Source: Paraperlucidibaca sp. (GTDB lineage: Bacteria; Pseudomonadota; Gammaproteobacteria; Pseudomonadales; Moraxellaceae). Taken from it: 34,615 nucleotides of DNA. The translations under genes and the position numbers were made by a program. Location of the stretch: contig JAGPVX010000012.1 in assembly GCA_018066805.1 (NCBI GenBank), forward strand, positions 1 through 34,615, written 5' to 3'. Positions 10,900 through 19,565 of the stretch are shown here, one piece after another (within the stretch, counting starts at the first letter, position 1; every line of letters starts with the position of its first letter). The notes beneath the pieces are model-generated. The model saw only the letters and a list, made by a program, of their open reading frames with translations, did not search any database and was not told where the DNA came from.

Positions 10900-10938
10900 A
10901 TAAACCTCTGTATGTCTGTGTCAGGCGTAGCTAACGCG

Positions 10939-11448
10939 TTAAGCCGTTGCCAATTGGGCGCCGGCTTGCATGGGTGTATCGGCCTGCGCGCCATCTTGGC
11001 GGCGGCGTTGTTGCTGCTCGCTTTGGCGTATCGACACGGTCTGTACTTCACGCCGCGCCACCAAAGCTTGCAGGCTAATATTGTCTAAAAAGCTATGAAT
11101 CTGTTGACTCAAATCTGTCCACAATTCGTGGGTTAGGCATTTAACGCCTTGTTGACAGTCGCCCTGGCCGCCACATCGTGTGACATCGACCGACTCATCA
11201 ACTGCGTCGATAATTTGTGCGACATAAATGCCATCGGCAGCGCGTGCTAATTGATAACCGCCACCGGGACCGCGTACGCTATTAACCAAGGCGCTTTTGC
11301 GCAACTTGGCAAATAACTGCTCTAAATACGACACGGAAATCGACTGGCGATCCGAGATATCATTCAAATTGACTGGGCCATGCTGCGCGTTGATCGCTAG
11401 GTCAAGCATAGCTGTCACGGCATAGCGGCCTTTAGTGGTCAAACGCAT
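10939..11448 (-). CDS. iscR: IscR, Rrf2-family [2Fe-2S] transcription regulator
   Basis: Represses the isc operon when it carries a [2Fe-2S] cluster and acts in apo form at other promoters. The 169-residue product has the winged helix ([18 protein letters not shown], then [18 protein letters not shown], then [11 protein letters not shown]) and the ligands Cys92, Cys98, Cys104 and His107. The C-terminal 30 residues are Gln/Arg/Ala-rich and typically variable. It heads the isc operon, and two IscR-type sites overlap or abut its promoter, consistent with autorepression. Confidence 0.98.
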   Translation of the reverse strand: MRLTTKGRYAVTAMLDLAINAQHGPVNLNDISDRQSISVSYLEQLFAKLRKSALVNSVRGPGGGYQLARAADGIYVAQIIDAVDESVDVTRCGGQGDCQQGVKCLTHELWTDLSQQIHSFLDNISLQALVARREVQTVSIRQSEQQQRRRQDGAQADTPMQAGAQLATA

Positions 11449-11481
11449 CGCGAAGCTCCGGTTAATTCCGAGTGTTTTACT

Positions 11482-11510
11482 AGGGTATTAAATCCGACTA
11501 CTTTAGTCAA
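11482..11510 (-). promoter_or_regulatory. iscR operon promoter
   Basis: On the minus strand TTGACT (11505-11510) is followed after 17 bp by TACCCT (11482-11487), about 34 bp upstream of the iscR start codon. The -35 is near consensus and the -10 is poor. The first IscR-type site (11490-11514) covers the -35 and spacer, the arrangement expected for repression. Confidence 0.6.
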
Positions 11511-11514
11511 CTAT
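11490..11514. promoter_or_regulatory. IscR type 1 binding site (proximal)
   Basis: This 25-bp palindromic sequence contains CCGACTACTTTAGTCAAC. By hand it matches the E. coli type 1 IscR consensus (core GACT-N5-AGTC with outer ATA...TAT) at about 22 of 25 positions. It overlaps the -35 and spacer of the predicted iscR promoter, so holo-IscR binding should block transcription. Confidence 0.75.
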
Positions 11515-11539
11515 TTAGCCTACTAAAGCAGTCGGAATT
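11515..11539. promoter_or_regulatory. IscR type 1-like site (distal, abutting)
   Basis: Begins at the next base after the proximal site and has the same 25-bp frame. Core CCTACTAAAGCAGTCGG keeps AGTC and three of four bases of GACT; about 19 of 25 positions fit the type 1 consensus. The weaker match suggests lower affinity. Confidence 0.55.
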
Positions 11540-11679
11540 GTAGGCAGTGAGCGCTGCAATTGCCAGTAGCAGACGGCATAATTTCTGCCTAATCACGGCT
11601 ATACTGCCGCGGCTTGCAGCCTAACTGCTGCTCCGTTAGCTCAAGCACCGTGACTACGTAATACCTGCCGGAGAGTGTC

Positions 11680-12966
11680 ATGAGCTTTGCTCAAGAGTTG
11701 CTATTGTTAGTGTTGTTGATGGCCATCAGCTCATTTTTCTCAGTATCAGAAATCGCGCTCGCCGCCTCACGACGCCTGCGCTTACGCGTGTTAGCTAATG
11801 ATGGTGACATTCGCGCCGTGCAAATTTTGACCATGCAAGACAACCCCGGGCATTTTTTCACCGGCATCCAAATTGGCCTTAATGCGGTCGCCATCCTCGC
11901 CGGCATTTTGGGCGAGGCAACGCTGACACCCGCATTTGAAAACATCGTTTTATGGTTCTACCCCAGCGCCTATAGCGCCACAATTGGTCTGGTGATGTCG
12001 TTTATCACCATCACTTCCTTGTTTATTTTGTTTGCCGATTTGATTCCAAAGCGCCTAGCCATGGCCTCTCCCGAAGCTGTGGCACTTCGCGTCATTGGCC
12101 CGATGCAATGGATTATTCGCATACTAAAGCCGCTGGTTTGGGCCTTTGACTCACTATCTGACCGGCTTATGGTGGCTCTCGGCCTACCCGGCCAACGCAG
12201 CGATGAGATAACCAGTGAAGATATTCATGCCGTGATGGAAGCCGGCACACAGGCCGGCATCATGCACATGACCGAGCAGCAAGTTATTGGCAATGTGTTT
12301 GATTTAGAGTCGCGCTTGGTGACTTCGGCTATGACCACGCGTGAAAGCATTATTTATTTCACGCTGCAGGAGTCTGAAGCCGAGCTACGTGCCTTGATCG
12401 GCCAGCACGCGCACTCGAAATTTATGGTCTGCGACGATGTCATTGATCGCATGGTCGGCTATGCCGATTCGAAAGATCTGCTGCTACGCATCATCAATAA
12501 TGAGCCGCTGATACTCACCGGTGCGCCGTGGATAAAGCCCATCATGACCGTGCCCGATACGCTAACGCTGTCGGAGCTACTTACGCAGTTTCGCCAAGGC
12601 CGCGAAGATTTCGCCATCGTGCTCAACGAGTACGCGCTGGTGGTTGGTTTGATCACGCTCAACGACGTGATGAACACAGTGATGGGCGACTTAGTCAGTG
12701 CTAATCAGCAGCAAATTGTCCGCCGCGACGACAAAAGCTGGCTTATTGATGGCTTCACGCCGGTCGAAACGGTCATGCATGTATTGGCGATTGATGCTTT
12801 TCCAGATGATGAAAACTACGAAACCATTGCCGGCTTCATGAGCTATCAGCTACGCAAAACACCCAAGCTCACCGATAGTGTGGAATATGCCGGCTTCCGC
12901 TTCGAGGTTGTCGATATTGAAAACCATCGCATCGATCAACTACTGGTGACTCAGCTCGACGATTGA
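11680..12966 (+). CDS. paeA: PaeA/YtfL-like CNNM-CBS-CorC membrane transporter
   Basis: The 428-residue product has a CNNM (DUF21) membrane domain at about 1-190 (SSFFSVSEIALAASRRLRLR, ENPG-like DNPGHFFTGIQIGLNAVAIL, FILFADLIPKRLAMASPEAVALR), a CBS pair at about 205-335 (HSKFMVCDD, then GYADSKDLLLRI, then VLNEYALVVGLITLNDVM), and a C-terminal CorC/HlyC domain (RIDQLLVTQLDD). It resembles E. coli YtfL (PaeA), reported to export cadaverine and putrescine, more than the Mg/Co efflux CorC; the substrate here is inferred. GGAG precedes the ATG. It lies opposite in strand to both neighbours, dividing iscR from cysE. Confidence 0.85.
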   Translation: MSFAQELLLLVLLMAISSFFSVSEIALAASRRLRLRVLANDGDIRAVQILTMQDNPGHFFTGIQIGLNAVAILAGILGEATLTPAFENIVLWFYPSAYSATIGLVMSFITITSLFILFADLIPKRLAMASPEAVALRVIGPMQWIIRILKPLVWAFDSLSDRLMVALGLPGQRSDEITSEDIHAVMEAGTQAGIMHMTEQQVIGNVFDLESRLVTSAMTTRESIIYFTLQESEAELRALIGQHAHSKFMVCDDVIDRMVGYADSKDLLLRIINNEPLILTGAPWIKPIMTVPDTLTLSELLTQFRQGREDFAIVLNEYALVVGLITLNDVMNTVMGDLVSANQQQIVRRDDKSWLIDGFTPVETVMHVLAIDAFPDDENYETIAGFMSYQLRKTPKLTDSVEYAGFRFEVVDIENHRIDQLLVTQLDD

Positions 12967-12980
12967 GTCGTTGAGTCACC
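12945..12980. terminator. Inverted repeat at the convergent paeA/cysE junction
   Basis: A perfect 9-bp inverted repeat (GGTGACTCA at 12945-12953 and TGAGTCACC at 12972-12980) brackets the paeA stop codon. A second TGAGTC at 12964-12969 offers an alternative shorter pairing. There is no U-tract on either strand, so bidirectional termination is plausible but unproven. Confidence 0.4.
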
Positions 12981-12995
12981 CAAGGAAACGCTCGC

Positions 12996-13820
12996 TTACT
13001 GCTGTGGAGGCGTAGGCTCAACGTCATCTTCATGTACCGTCGCCAATGTTTCTGCACGAATGGCCTCGGGCCTTTCGCTGCAGACTTCAATACCCGCCTT
13101 ATGCAAATCTCCACAAATGCGATCCATACGCGCCTCTGATGCCTGCATATGGTCGAGCATATCGCGCATGGCAGCGAGCACTGGATCTGGCAAGTCAGGC
13201 TGAGCGGCATATGATGGGAAGCCTATGCGTTCGGCAAAGTCGCGGCGAGCTTGCTCTTTCGCATCTTGGCAAGCGGCGGGAATAATCACGCGCGCCGCTG
13301 GGCCCACGACCGTAGCCTCTGCTGGCACAGCCTTGACCACGACGGCGTTAGAGCCAATTTTCGCACCCCGCCCTACGATGATAGGTCCCAGCACTTTTGC
13401 GCCCGCACCAACCACCACGCCATCTTCCAATGTTGGATGACGCTTTCCACCATTCCAAGATGTGCCGCCCAAAGTCACGCCGTGATACAGCGTAACGTCA
13501 TCGCCAATCTCTGCGGTCTCACCAATGACCACGCCCATACCATGATCAATGAAGAATCGACGGCCAATTTTCGCACCTGGATGAATCTCAATTCCGGTCC
13601 AAAAGCGTGACAAGGTCGAGATAAAACGCGCTAATCCCTTCCAGTCGGCATTCCATAAACGATGCGACCAGCGATGCGCTAAAGCAGCGTGTAGGCCGGG
13701 GTAATTAAGCAGCACCTCAAGCCGAGTGCGCGCCGCTGGGTCGCGATTAAACACCGAATCGATGTCTTCTCGGATGCGGCAAAACAAACCATCAGGCGGG
13801 TTGCTGTCATTACTATTCAT
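12996..13820 (-). CDS. cysE: Serine O-acetyltransferase (short N-terminus type)
   Basis: Makes O-acetylserine for cysteine synthesis, supplying the substrate of IscS. Left-handed beta-helix hexapeptide repeats occupy about 76-185 ([26 protein letters not shown] split across the active site). His93 (IDHGMG) and His128 (GKRHPTL) correspond to the catalytic and substrate-binding histidines of E. coli CysE. The helical N-terminal domain is about 65 residues shorter than in E. coli, while a C-terminal tail of about 80 residues is extra. It overlaps the trmJ stop by 4 nt (ATGA), so the two are coupled. In pseudomonads it usually sits beside iscR. Confidence 0.93.
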   Translation of the reverse strand: MNSNDSNPPDGLFCRIREDIDSVFNRDPAARTRLEVLLNYPGLHAALAHRWSHRLWNADWKGLARFISTLSRFWTGIEIHPGAKIGRRFFIDHGMGVVIGETAEIGDDVTLYHGVTLGGTSWNGGKRHPTLEDGVVVGAGAKVLGPIIVGRGAKIGSNAVVVKAVPAEATVVGPAARVIIPAACQDAKEQARRDFAERIGFPSYAAQPDLPDPVLAAMRDMLDHMQASEARMDRICGDLHKAGIEVCSERPEAIRAETLATVHEDDVEPTPPQQ

Positions 13821-14611
13821 ACGTTTTCCTGTTTTGGCGCAGCAGGTTTCATGGCGATAACGCGCTTAAAAAATCCACGCAAAAGATTGTACTCAGGCTT
13901 GTCGAGACGCGTGCGGCCAAATAGTCGGCGCAGTCGTGTCATGATTTGGCGGGGGTTACTCGGGTCCAAAAAGTCCACTGCCACCAGTGCTTGTTCCATA
14001 TGAGCATAAAATTGCGTCATGTCGGCGCCGGCCACCAACTCTTCATCCCATGGCACTAGGGTAATCGGCATACGCTCAGGCTCAATAGCTGAAGCAGCAG
14101 TAGTCAACTCGGCATTGTCGGCGAGCAAATGCGCCATGCGTGCCTCATAACTTAGTACTTGTACTGCCGAGGCCACATTGAGTACACCATAGGCTTCGTT
14201 GGTTGGGATAAATACATGGCCATGACAAAGCTGTAGCTCTTCGTTAGTTAAGCCACGGTCTTCTCGACCAAAGACAAATGCCAACTTTGCGCCTTTAGCG
14301 CCGTATTGCTGAGCCATCAGGCCTGCTTCACGTGCATCTATTTGCGCCATATTAATGGTGCGATTACGCGCGCTGGCACCCAGTACCACCTCGCAATCGG
14401 CCATGGCGTCAGCCAAGGTTTCGACCACTCTAGCATTCGCCAAAATGTCTGAAGCCCCTGACGCCAATGAGGTTGCATCGGCATGTGGGAAAAATTTAGG
14501 GGAGACCAACACCAGATCGGTGAGGCCCATGGTTTTCATGGCACGCGCAGCCGAACCGATGTTTGCCGGTAAGGTTGTGTGCACAAGGATGATGCGAGTA
14601 GAGATATTCAT
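13817..14611 (-). CDS. trmJ: tRNA (cytidine/uridine-2'-O-)-methyltransferase TrmJ
   Basis: SPOUT-class enzyme that methylates the ribose of position 32 in several tRNAs. The 264-residue protein has the N-terminal motif [20 protein letters not shown] and the knotted SAM-binding motifs [14 protein letters not shown] and [21 protein letters not shown]-terminal region ([20 protein letters not shown]) completes it. It lies back to back with suhB (56-bp gap), the same divergent pair as in E. coli and Pseudomonas. Confidence 0.95.
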   Translation of the reverse strand: MNISTRIILVHTTLPANIGSAARAMKTMGLTDLVLVSPKFFPHADATSLASGASDILANARVVETLADAMADCEVVLGASARNRTINMAQIDAREAGLMAQQYGAKGAKLAFVFGREDRGLTNEELQLCHGHVFIPTNEAYGVLNVASAVQVLSYEARMAHLLADNAELTTAASAIEPERMPITLVPWDEELVAGADMTQFYAHMEQALVAVDFLDPSNPRQIMTRLRRLFGRTRLDKPEYNLLRGFFKRVIAMKPAAPKQENV

Positions 14612-14622
14612 AAGGCCGCCTA

Positions 14623-14631
14623 TGTTACACT
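14623..14631 (+). promoter_or_regulatory. Putative extended -10 promoter of suhB
   Basis: TGT followed by TACACT gives an extended -10 element (TG-N-TACACT) 36 bp upstream of the suhB ATG. No good -35 is present, as is common for extended -10 promoters. Confidence 0.4.
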
Positions 14632-14667
14632 AGCTGCAATCCACGTTCTTTATACAGAGTCCGCTTC

Positions 14668-15483
14668 ATGCAACCCATGCTGACTATGGCGCTTCGCGCC
14701 GCCAATTTGGCCGCCGATATTATCGCGAAAGCCGCCGATCGTTTAGATCTAGTTGACGTTGAAGCCAAAGGCTTAAACGACTATGTCACCCAAGTCGATA
14801 TTGCCGCCGAGCGCGCCATCATCGAATTTGTCCGTAAAACCTACCCAGGCCATAGCATCCAAGCTGAAGAGTCAGGCGCTACCGCTGGCAAAGGTGAAGA
14901 TGCGGATTGGCTGTGGATCATCGATCCACTCGATGGCACCACCAATTTTATTCACGGCTTTCCGCAATACGCGATCTCGATTGCTGTGCAATACCGAGGT
15001 GTGACTGAACATGCTGTGGTGCTAGACCCGCTCAAGCGTGAAGCATTCTCTGCTAGCCGCGGCAGTGGCGCGACCATGAATGGCCGCCGCCTCCGCGTAT
15101 CGGATCGCCGCACGCTCGAAGGCGCATTGATTGGTACCGGCTTCCCATTCCGCCCAGATCAAATGCACGCGATGGATGGCTACCTAAACATGTTTAAAGC
15201 CGTTGCCACGCAAACCGCAGGCCTACGCCGCGCCGGTGCAGCATCGCTAGATTTGGCTTATGTAGCAGCCGGTCGCCTTGATGGCTTTTTTGAATTTGGC
15301 TTAGCGCCTTGGGATATTGCTGCCGGCGAACTCATCATTCGTGAGGCCGGTGGTTTGGTGTCTGACTTTACGGGCGGCCACGGCTATTTAACCAGCGGCA
15401 ATATTGTCGCGGGCAATCCGAAAATATTTAAAGGTTTGTTGACGACACTGGCACCGCATATTCCGGCGAGCTTGAAGCGTTAA
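14668..15483 (+). CDS. suhB: Inositol-1-monophosphatase / Nus factor SuhB
   Basis: Mg-dependent phosphatase fold; in E. coli SuhB also joins the rRNA antitermination complex. The 271-residue protein has the metal-site motifs EESG (about 68-71), IDPLDGTTNFIHGFP (about 88-102) and APWDIAAGELIIREAGG (about 211-227). Typical length. Divergent from trmJ and followed by a strong terminator at 15510-15540. Confidence 0.95.
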   Translation: MQPMLTMALRAANLAADIIAKAADRLDLVDVEAKGLNDYVTQVDIAAERAIIEFVRKTYPGHSIQAEESGATAGKGEDADWLWIIDPLDGTTNFIHGFPQYAISIAVQYRGVTEHAVVLDPLKREAFSASRGSGATMNGRRLRVSDRRTLEGALIGTGFPFRPDQMHAMDGYLNMFKAVATQTAGLRRAGAASLDLAYVAAGRLDGFFEFGLAPWDIAAGELIIREAGGLVSDFTGGHGYLTSGNIVAGNPKIFKGLLTTLAPHIPASLKR

Positions 15484-15509
15484 GTTGAAACAAACGCCGT
15501 AAGAAAACT

Positions 15510-15540
15510 AAATGCCTTGCCTAAACAGCAGGGCATTTTT
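15510..15540. terminator. Bidirectional intrinsic terminator between suhB and a convergent gene
   Basis: An 11-bp stem AAATGCCTTGC / GCAGGGCATTT (one G-U pair) with a 7-nt loop is followed by a T-run on the plus strand. On the minus strand the hairpin is followed by a moderately T-rich stretch, so it can serve both suhB and the gene ending at 15540. Confidence 0.8.
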
Positions 15541-16193
15541 TAGAGCCCTGAAAAAGCTCGCGAGATGCCCACGCGCACATTGCTCGATTCAACGCTTGCG
15601 GTTGTACGATCAGAAGCGTCCATATCCATCCAAGTTGCCTCTACAAACAGTTTCGCTTTATTGATCTGCGTGCTCAAACCAAACAAACCCTCTACCCCAG
15701 TTTGCTGATCGAGTTGCAGCACGCCTGCGCTGGCGTAAGCTGAGATTGCACTGCTTAAACGCCAGCTGCTATCTAGCCCCATGCCCATGCCAAACAAACC
15801 TTCGCTGCTGCGCTGTGTTAATGAGTAAGTTTGATAGCGCACCCATTCAGCTTTTGCAGCAACGCGGAAGTCATTGCTGATCGGTAAGTTCCAGGCCAAA
15901 CCGCTACGATCTTGACGCATACGCAAGGAGCTGCCCGATGTGCAGTCGCCTAATTGGCAGAATCGAGTATCCATATCGCGTTCGCTAGAAACTAGGCCGA
16001 TGCCAGCATCTGGGCTTTTAATACCGCCCTCTGAACGCTCGAACTCACTTTGCAATAAACGCTCTTGCTTGCTCATCAGGCCAAGTTTAGCCGGCACGCC
16101 TTTGAATAAATTCTTCAACGTGAGAATAGGCAGCAGTTCAGCAGCCTGTAAGGGCGATGCTGCTACAAGGCTAATAAGAAGTAATCGCTTCAT
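15540..16193 (-). CDS. Exported protein of unknown function, possibly outer-membrane
   Basis: I do not recognise a family. The 217-residue product has a signal peptide (MKRLLLISLVAASPLQA, likely cut before AELLP). A polar region follows with two close cysteines, Cys79 and Cys84 (RFCQLGDCTSG), which could form a disulphide. The second half has alternating amphipathic stretches (FRVAAKAEWVRYQTYSL, ISAYASAGVLQLD, AKLFVEATWMDMD, SSNVRVGISRAF) that look like beta-barrel strands. The last residue is Leu, not the terminal Phe common in barrels. It stands alone between terminators. Confidence 0.6.
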   Translation of the reverse strand: MKRLLLISLVAASPLQAAELLPILTLKNLFKGVPAKLGLMSKQERLLQSEFERSEGGIKSPDAGIGLVSSERDMDTRFCQLGDCTSGSSLRMRQDRSGLAWNLPISNDFRVAAKAEWVRYQTYSLTQRSSEGLFGMGMGLDSSWRLSSAISAYASAGVLQLDQQTGVEGLFGLSTQINKAKLFVEATWMDMDASDRTTASVESSNVRVGISRAFSGL

Positions 16194-16305
16194 GGCATAG
16201 CTCTTCGCAATATGACCCCATGGTTGGCTATATATTCGCCAATGGCAATGCGCATTGCGCCTGCATTTGTATACTTTTTGTCTAGCACTGCCAAGCTTTA
16301 GGCTT

Positions 16306-16343
16306 AAAAAAGCCCGACTCGCACAGGGCTAAGTCGGGCTTTT
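16306..16343 (-). terminator. Intrinsic terminator of the small lipoprotein gene
   Basis: AAAAGCCCGACT pairs perfectly with AGTCGGGCTTTT (16308-16319 with 16332-16343). On the minus strand it is followed by TTTTTT. A weaker imperfect hairpin (16350-16374) lies between it and the gene. The plus strand also has a short T-run, so some action in both directions is possible. Confidence 0.8.
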
Positions 16344-16375
16344 CAGGCTAAAGCTTGCGAAATTCGCGGGCTTTA

Positions 16376-16651
16376 TTAATTACCGCTAACGGCTGCTTCG
16401 CCAGCAGCTTTTGCATCTTTAGCTACATCAGTTACTGTTTCACCAGCATCAGATACTGATGCTTTCAGATCTTCTACAGCATCTTTCATGCTTTCGTTTT
16501 CACGTGTATCAGTGGCATCGCCAACTGCATCAGTAGCTTCGTCAACTACTTCTGAAGCGCTGTCCATCACGGTTTCTGGTTTTTTCTCACAACCTGCCAA
16601 AAGCGCAGAACCCATAACCAGTGTGACTGCAGCAGCTAATTTCATATTCAT
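16376..16651 (-). CDS. Small acidic lipoprotein of unknown function
   Basis: The 91-residue product has a lipoprotein signal with lipobox LLAGC, lipid-attachment Cys21. The mature part is low-complexity, rich in Ala, Asp, Glu, Val and Thr, with repeated short units such as EVVDEATDAVGDATD and SVSDAGETVTDVAKDAKAAGEAA. This would form an amphipathic helix or coiled coil like other small alanine-rich lipoproteins. GGAG 8 nt upstream favours the first of two ATGs. A promoter and a terminator flank it, so it is probably a highly expressed single-gene unit. No function is assigned. Confidence 0.75.
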   Translation of the reverse strand: MNMKLAAAVTLVMGSALLAGCEKKPETVMDSASEVVDEATDAVGDATDTRENESMKDAVEDLKASVSDAGETVTDVAKDAKAAGEAAVSGN

Positions 16652-16683
16652 ACGTAAAACTCCAAAAGATTAGTAGCTCGCCC

Positions 16684-16711
16684 ATCTTACATGACTGAGA
16701 CTTAGCATCAA
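16684..16711 (-). promoter_or_regulatory. Putative promoter of the small lipoprotein gene
   Basis: Minus strand TTGATG (16706-16711), 16-bp spacer, TAAGAT (16684-16689), about 32 bp upstream of the start codon. Each hexamer matches at four of six positions. It lies in the 79-bp gap after secF. Confidence 0.4.
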
Positions 16712-16730
16712 CTTATCGGCGACAAACGGC

Positions 16731-17648
16731 CTATGGGCGCTCATCTTCGGCCTTTTTCACTTCGACGATAAAATCTTCTTTCGATAAGCCCATCGATAAG
16801 GCATAGGCTGAGGCAATATAGATCGACGAATACGTACCGGCAAATAGGCCAACCAGCATTGCCACCGAGAACCAATGTAGTGCTGGGCCGCCGGCAATCA
16901 ACATGGCTAAGACTACAACAACCACTGTTGCTACCGTCATGATGGTACGACGCAGAGTCTCGGTCAGTGAAATATCAACAATTTCGATAGGGTCGGATTT
17001 GCGTAATTTGCGAAAGTTTTCACGAACGCGGTCAAACACCACGATCGTATCGTTTAGCGAATAACCAATTAGCGCTAACACGGCGGCCAAGACGGTTAAG
17101 TCGAATGGCAGCTGAAATAGCGAAAACACACCGAGCGTGAAGATCACATCGTGGATTAGCGAGATAACAGCACCAACGGCGAACTTGAAGCGATACCGAA
17201 TCGCGACGTAAACCATCATCATGCCTAAGGCGAGCAAAATCGCGATCAATGACTGCGTGTATTGCTCATCACCTACTTGCGAACCGACACTATCGATTTG
17301 CTGCACAGTCGCTTGGTTTCCTGGCGTAGACACCGCTTCAGCAATACGCTGACCAAATGCAGTAGCCTCACCCGGCTGCGGCGGTAGTCGTACCTGAATG
17401 GTGTTCGCACCACCCAAATACTGCACCACCGCATCTTTAACGCCAGCCTTCTCTAGTGCATCGGCTACCTCTGCCTGATGCGCAGACTGCTCAAAGCGCA
17501 ATTCAATCGACGTGCCACCAGTGAAATCCAGTCCTAGGTTTAAGCCTTGTGTCAGCAGCGACACGAGACCAATTATCACTACTGCGCCTGACACAATGGC
17601 CATTAGGCGGCGAAAACGCATGAAACGGATGATACGAACTTCGTTCAT
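16731..17648 (-). CDS. secF: Protein translocase subunit SecF
   Basis: Inner-membrane RND-type partner of SecD that uses the proton gradient to help export. The 305-residue protein has a first membrane helix (MAIVSGAVVIIGLVSLL), the periplasmic GLDFTGGTSIELRF motif, and five further helices including the conserved ALIGYSLNDTIVVFDRVREN segment. It starts 9 nt after secD stops, in the standard yajC-secD-secF order. Confidence 0.97.
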   Translation of the reverse strand: MNEVRIIRFMRFRRLMAIVSGAVVIIGLVSLLTQGLNLGLDFTGGTSIELRFEQSAHQAEVADALEKAGVKDAVVQYLGGANTIQVRLPPQPGEATAFGQRIAEAVSTPGNQATVQQIDSVGSQVGDEQYTQSLIAILLALGMMMVYVAIRYRFKFAVGAVISLIHDVIFTLGVFSLFQLPFDLTVLAAVLALIGYSLNDTIVVFDRVRENFRKLRKSDPIEIVDISLTETLRRTIMTVATVVVVVLAMLIAGGPALHWFSVAMLVGLFAGTYSSIYIASAYALSMGLSKEDFIVEVKKAEDERP

Positions 17649-17657
17649 GACGGCCTC

Positions 17658-19514
17658 TTAAATACTGATTTTGTTGATACGGCGACCACCATAGACCACT
17701 TGCACGATGGCACGAGTCACGGTGATGGCGGTAAACATGGAGGTGAGAATGCCGATGGCCAGGGTAATAGCGAAGCCTTTGATCGGGCCCGTGCCGATGG
17801 CAAACAAAATTATCGCGACGATGAGCGTGGTCAAGTTGGCATCGAGAATGGTGCCCCAAGCGCGGTCATAGCCGGCGACAATCGAGGCCATCGGACTCAT
17901 GCCATTGCGCAACTCCTCTCGGATACGCTCACAAATCAGCACGTTAGCGTCTACCGCCATACCGATGGTGAGCACGATGCCGGCAATACCGGGTAGCGAT
18001 AGCGCAGCGCCCAAAGCACCCATCACTGCCATCAATACGGCCAAGTTCAGCATCACCGCAATATTGGCGATAAGACCAAAACCTTTGTAGACCGCGAGCA
18101 TGACTAAGGCGACCAAAAGCAAACCGATTTGTGTCGATAGCAAGCCTTTGTCGATGTTTTCCTGGCCTAAGCTTGGGCCAACGGTACGCTCTTCAACGAA
18201 ATACATTGGCGCCGCTAACGCACCCGCGCGCAGCAGCAAGGCGAGCTCTTGCGACTCTGCAGGTGAGTCTAGGCCAGTAATACGGAACTGCGAGCCGAGC
18301 ATGGACTGCACGGTAGCAACGTTGATCACGCGGCGCTCAATATAGGGGTCGCGAATCTCTACCGCTTTGCCATTGGCATCGGTCTCAAAACGAATGCGCT
18401 GTTTGTTTTCGACAAATAACACCGCCATTTGACGACCAACACTATTGCGCGTGGCATCAGCCATTAGGCGACCACCACGGCTGTCGAGGTTGATGTTGAC
18501 CTGTGGGCGAGAGTACTCATCGAAGCTTGATTGCGCATTGGTGACGCGCTCACCGGTCACGATTTTGCGTTTTTCTAGCAATACCGTACCGCCTTGCGAA
18601 CGCTCAAGACGCTCGGTGCCTGGCGGCGCACTAAAGCCAGAGTCTGCTTCTTGACTAGTGAAACGGAACTCAAGGCTCGCGGTGCGGCCCAAAATACGCT
18701 TCGCTTCTGCGGTGTCCTGTAGACCGGGCAACTCAACGACAATGCGGTTTGCGCCTTGACGCTGAATAATTGGCTCAGATACACCGATTTCATTAATACG
18801 ATTGCGCAAAGTGGTTAAGTTTTGACCCACGGCGTAGTCGACAATTTCACGGCGTTTGGCTGGCGTGTAATCCAAGCGAATGCTTGGGCCTTCGGAGTGA
18901 CTAATCAGCTCTGGTGCAAAGTCACTAAACTGCGCGCGTAAAATATCGAGGCCGGCTTGGCGCGACGCATCATCGGCAAAGCGAACTTCTAAGGAGCCGC
19001 CAGTTAACTCACTAACGCCACGATAGGCCACTTTGGCATCACGAAATTGCTTTCGAATATCGCTGGCATAGCCTTCTTGGCGCTGCTCTAGAGCTTTGTC
19101 GACATCGACTTCTAGCTTGAAATGAACACCGCCGCGTAAATCTAAGCCCAGCTTGACTGGCTTGGCACCAATGGCCGACAGCCAATCTGGTGTCGTTGGC
19201 GCTAGGTTTAAGGCAACGACATAGTTGTCACCTAAGGCTCGGCGTAAAACAGCTTGAGCTTGCACCTGCTCTTCTGGCGTATTGAGACGCAAAAGGACGC
19301 CCTTGGCTTGCACTTCATCGCCGTGATGGGCCATTTTGGCCTCATCGAGCGCAAACGCGGCTCGCTTGAGCAGCTCAGCATCGATAGGCGTAGCAGCCTG
19401 AGCACCGGAAACCTGCAGGGCTGGTTCATCGGGGTAAAGATTGGGTAATGAATAGAGCACCGAAATGACTAAAACAAAAGCAATCAGGACATATTTCCAA
19501 GCGGGGAAACGCAT
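17658..19514 (-). CDS. secD: Protein translocase subunit SecD
   Basis: Pulls exported polypeptides into the periplasm. The 618-residue protein has an N-terminal membrane helix (YVLIAFVLVISVLYSLPNLYP), the GLDLRGGVHFKLEVD motif, a large periplasmic P1 domain (RNRINEIGVSEPIIQRQG), and five C-terminal helices with GIVLTIGMAVDANVLICERIREE. AGGTG precedes the ATG. The 51-bp gap to yajC holds a stable hairpin (19537-19557). Confidence 0.97.
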   Translation of the reverse strand: MRFPAWKYVLIAFVLVISVLYSLPNLYPDEPALQVSGAQAATPIDAELLKRAAFALDEAKMAHHGDEVQAKGVLLRLNTPEEQVQAQAVLRRALGDNYVVALNLAPTTPDWLSAIGAKPVKLGLDLRGGVHFKLEVDVDKALEQRQEGYASDIRKQFRDAKVAYRGVSELTGGSLEVRFADDASRQAGLDILRAQFSDFAPELISHSEGPSIRLDYTPAKRREIVDYAVGQNLTTLRNRINEIGVSEPIIQRQGANRIVVELPGLQDTAEAKRILGRTASLEFRFTSQEADSGFSAPPGTERLERSQGGTVLLEKRKIVTGERVTNAQSSFDEYSRPQVNINLDSRGGRLMADATRNSVGRQMAVLFVENKQRIRFETDANGKAVEIRDPYIERRVINVATVQSMLGSQFRITGLDSPAESQELALLLRAGALAAPMYFVEERTVGPSLGQENIDKGLLSTQIGLLLVALVMLAVYKGFGLIANIAVMLNLAVLMAVMGALGAALSLPGIAGIVLTIGMAVDANVLICERIREELRNGMSPMASIVAGYDRAWGTILDANLTTLIVAIILFAIGTGPIKGFAITLAIGILTSMFTAITVTRAIVQVVYGGRRINKISI

Positions 19515-19536
19515 GCGGACACCTGTACAAATAAAT

Positions 19537-19557
19537 ACCCCCGAGCGAGTCGGGGGT
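19537..19557 (-). terminator. Hairpin between yajC and secD
   Basis: A perfect 8-bp stem (ACCCCCGA / TCGGGGGT) with a 5-nt loop lies 22 bp upstream of secD inside the operon. On the minus strand an A/T-rich but not pure T stretch follows (TATTTATTTG). It may attenuate, process or stabilise the message; it is unlikely to be a complete terminator because secDF has no other clear promoter. Confidence 0.45.
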
Positions 19558-19565
19558 GGTGAAGA

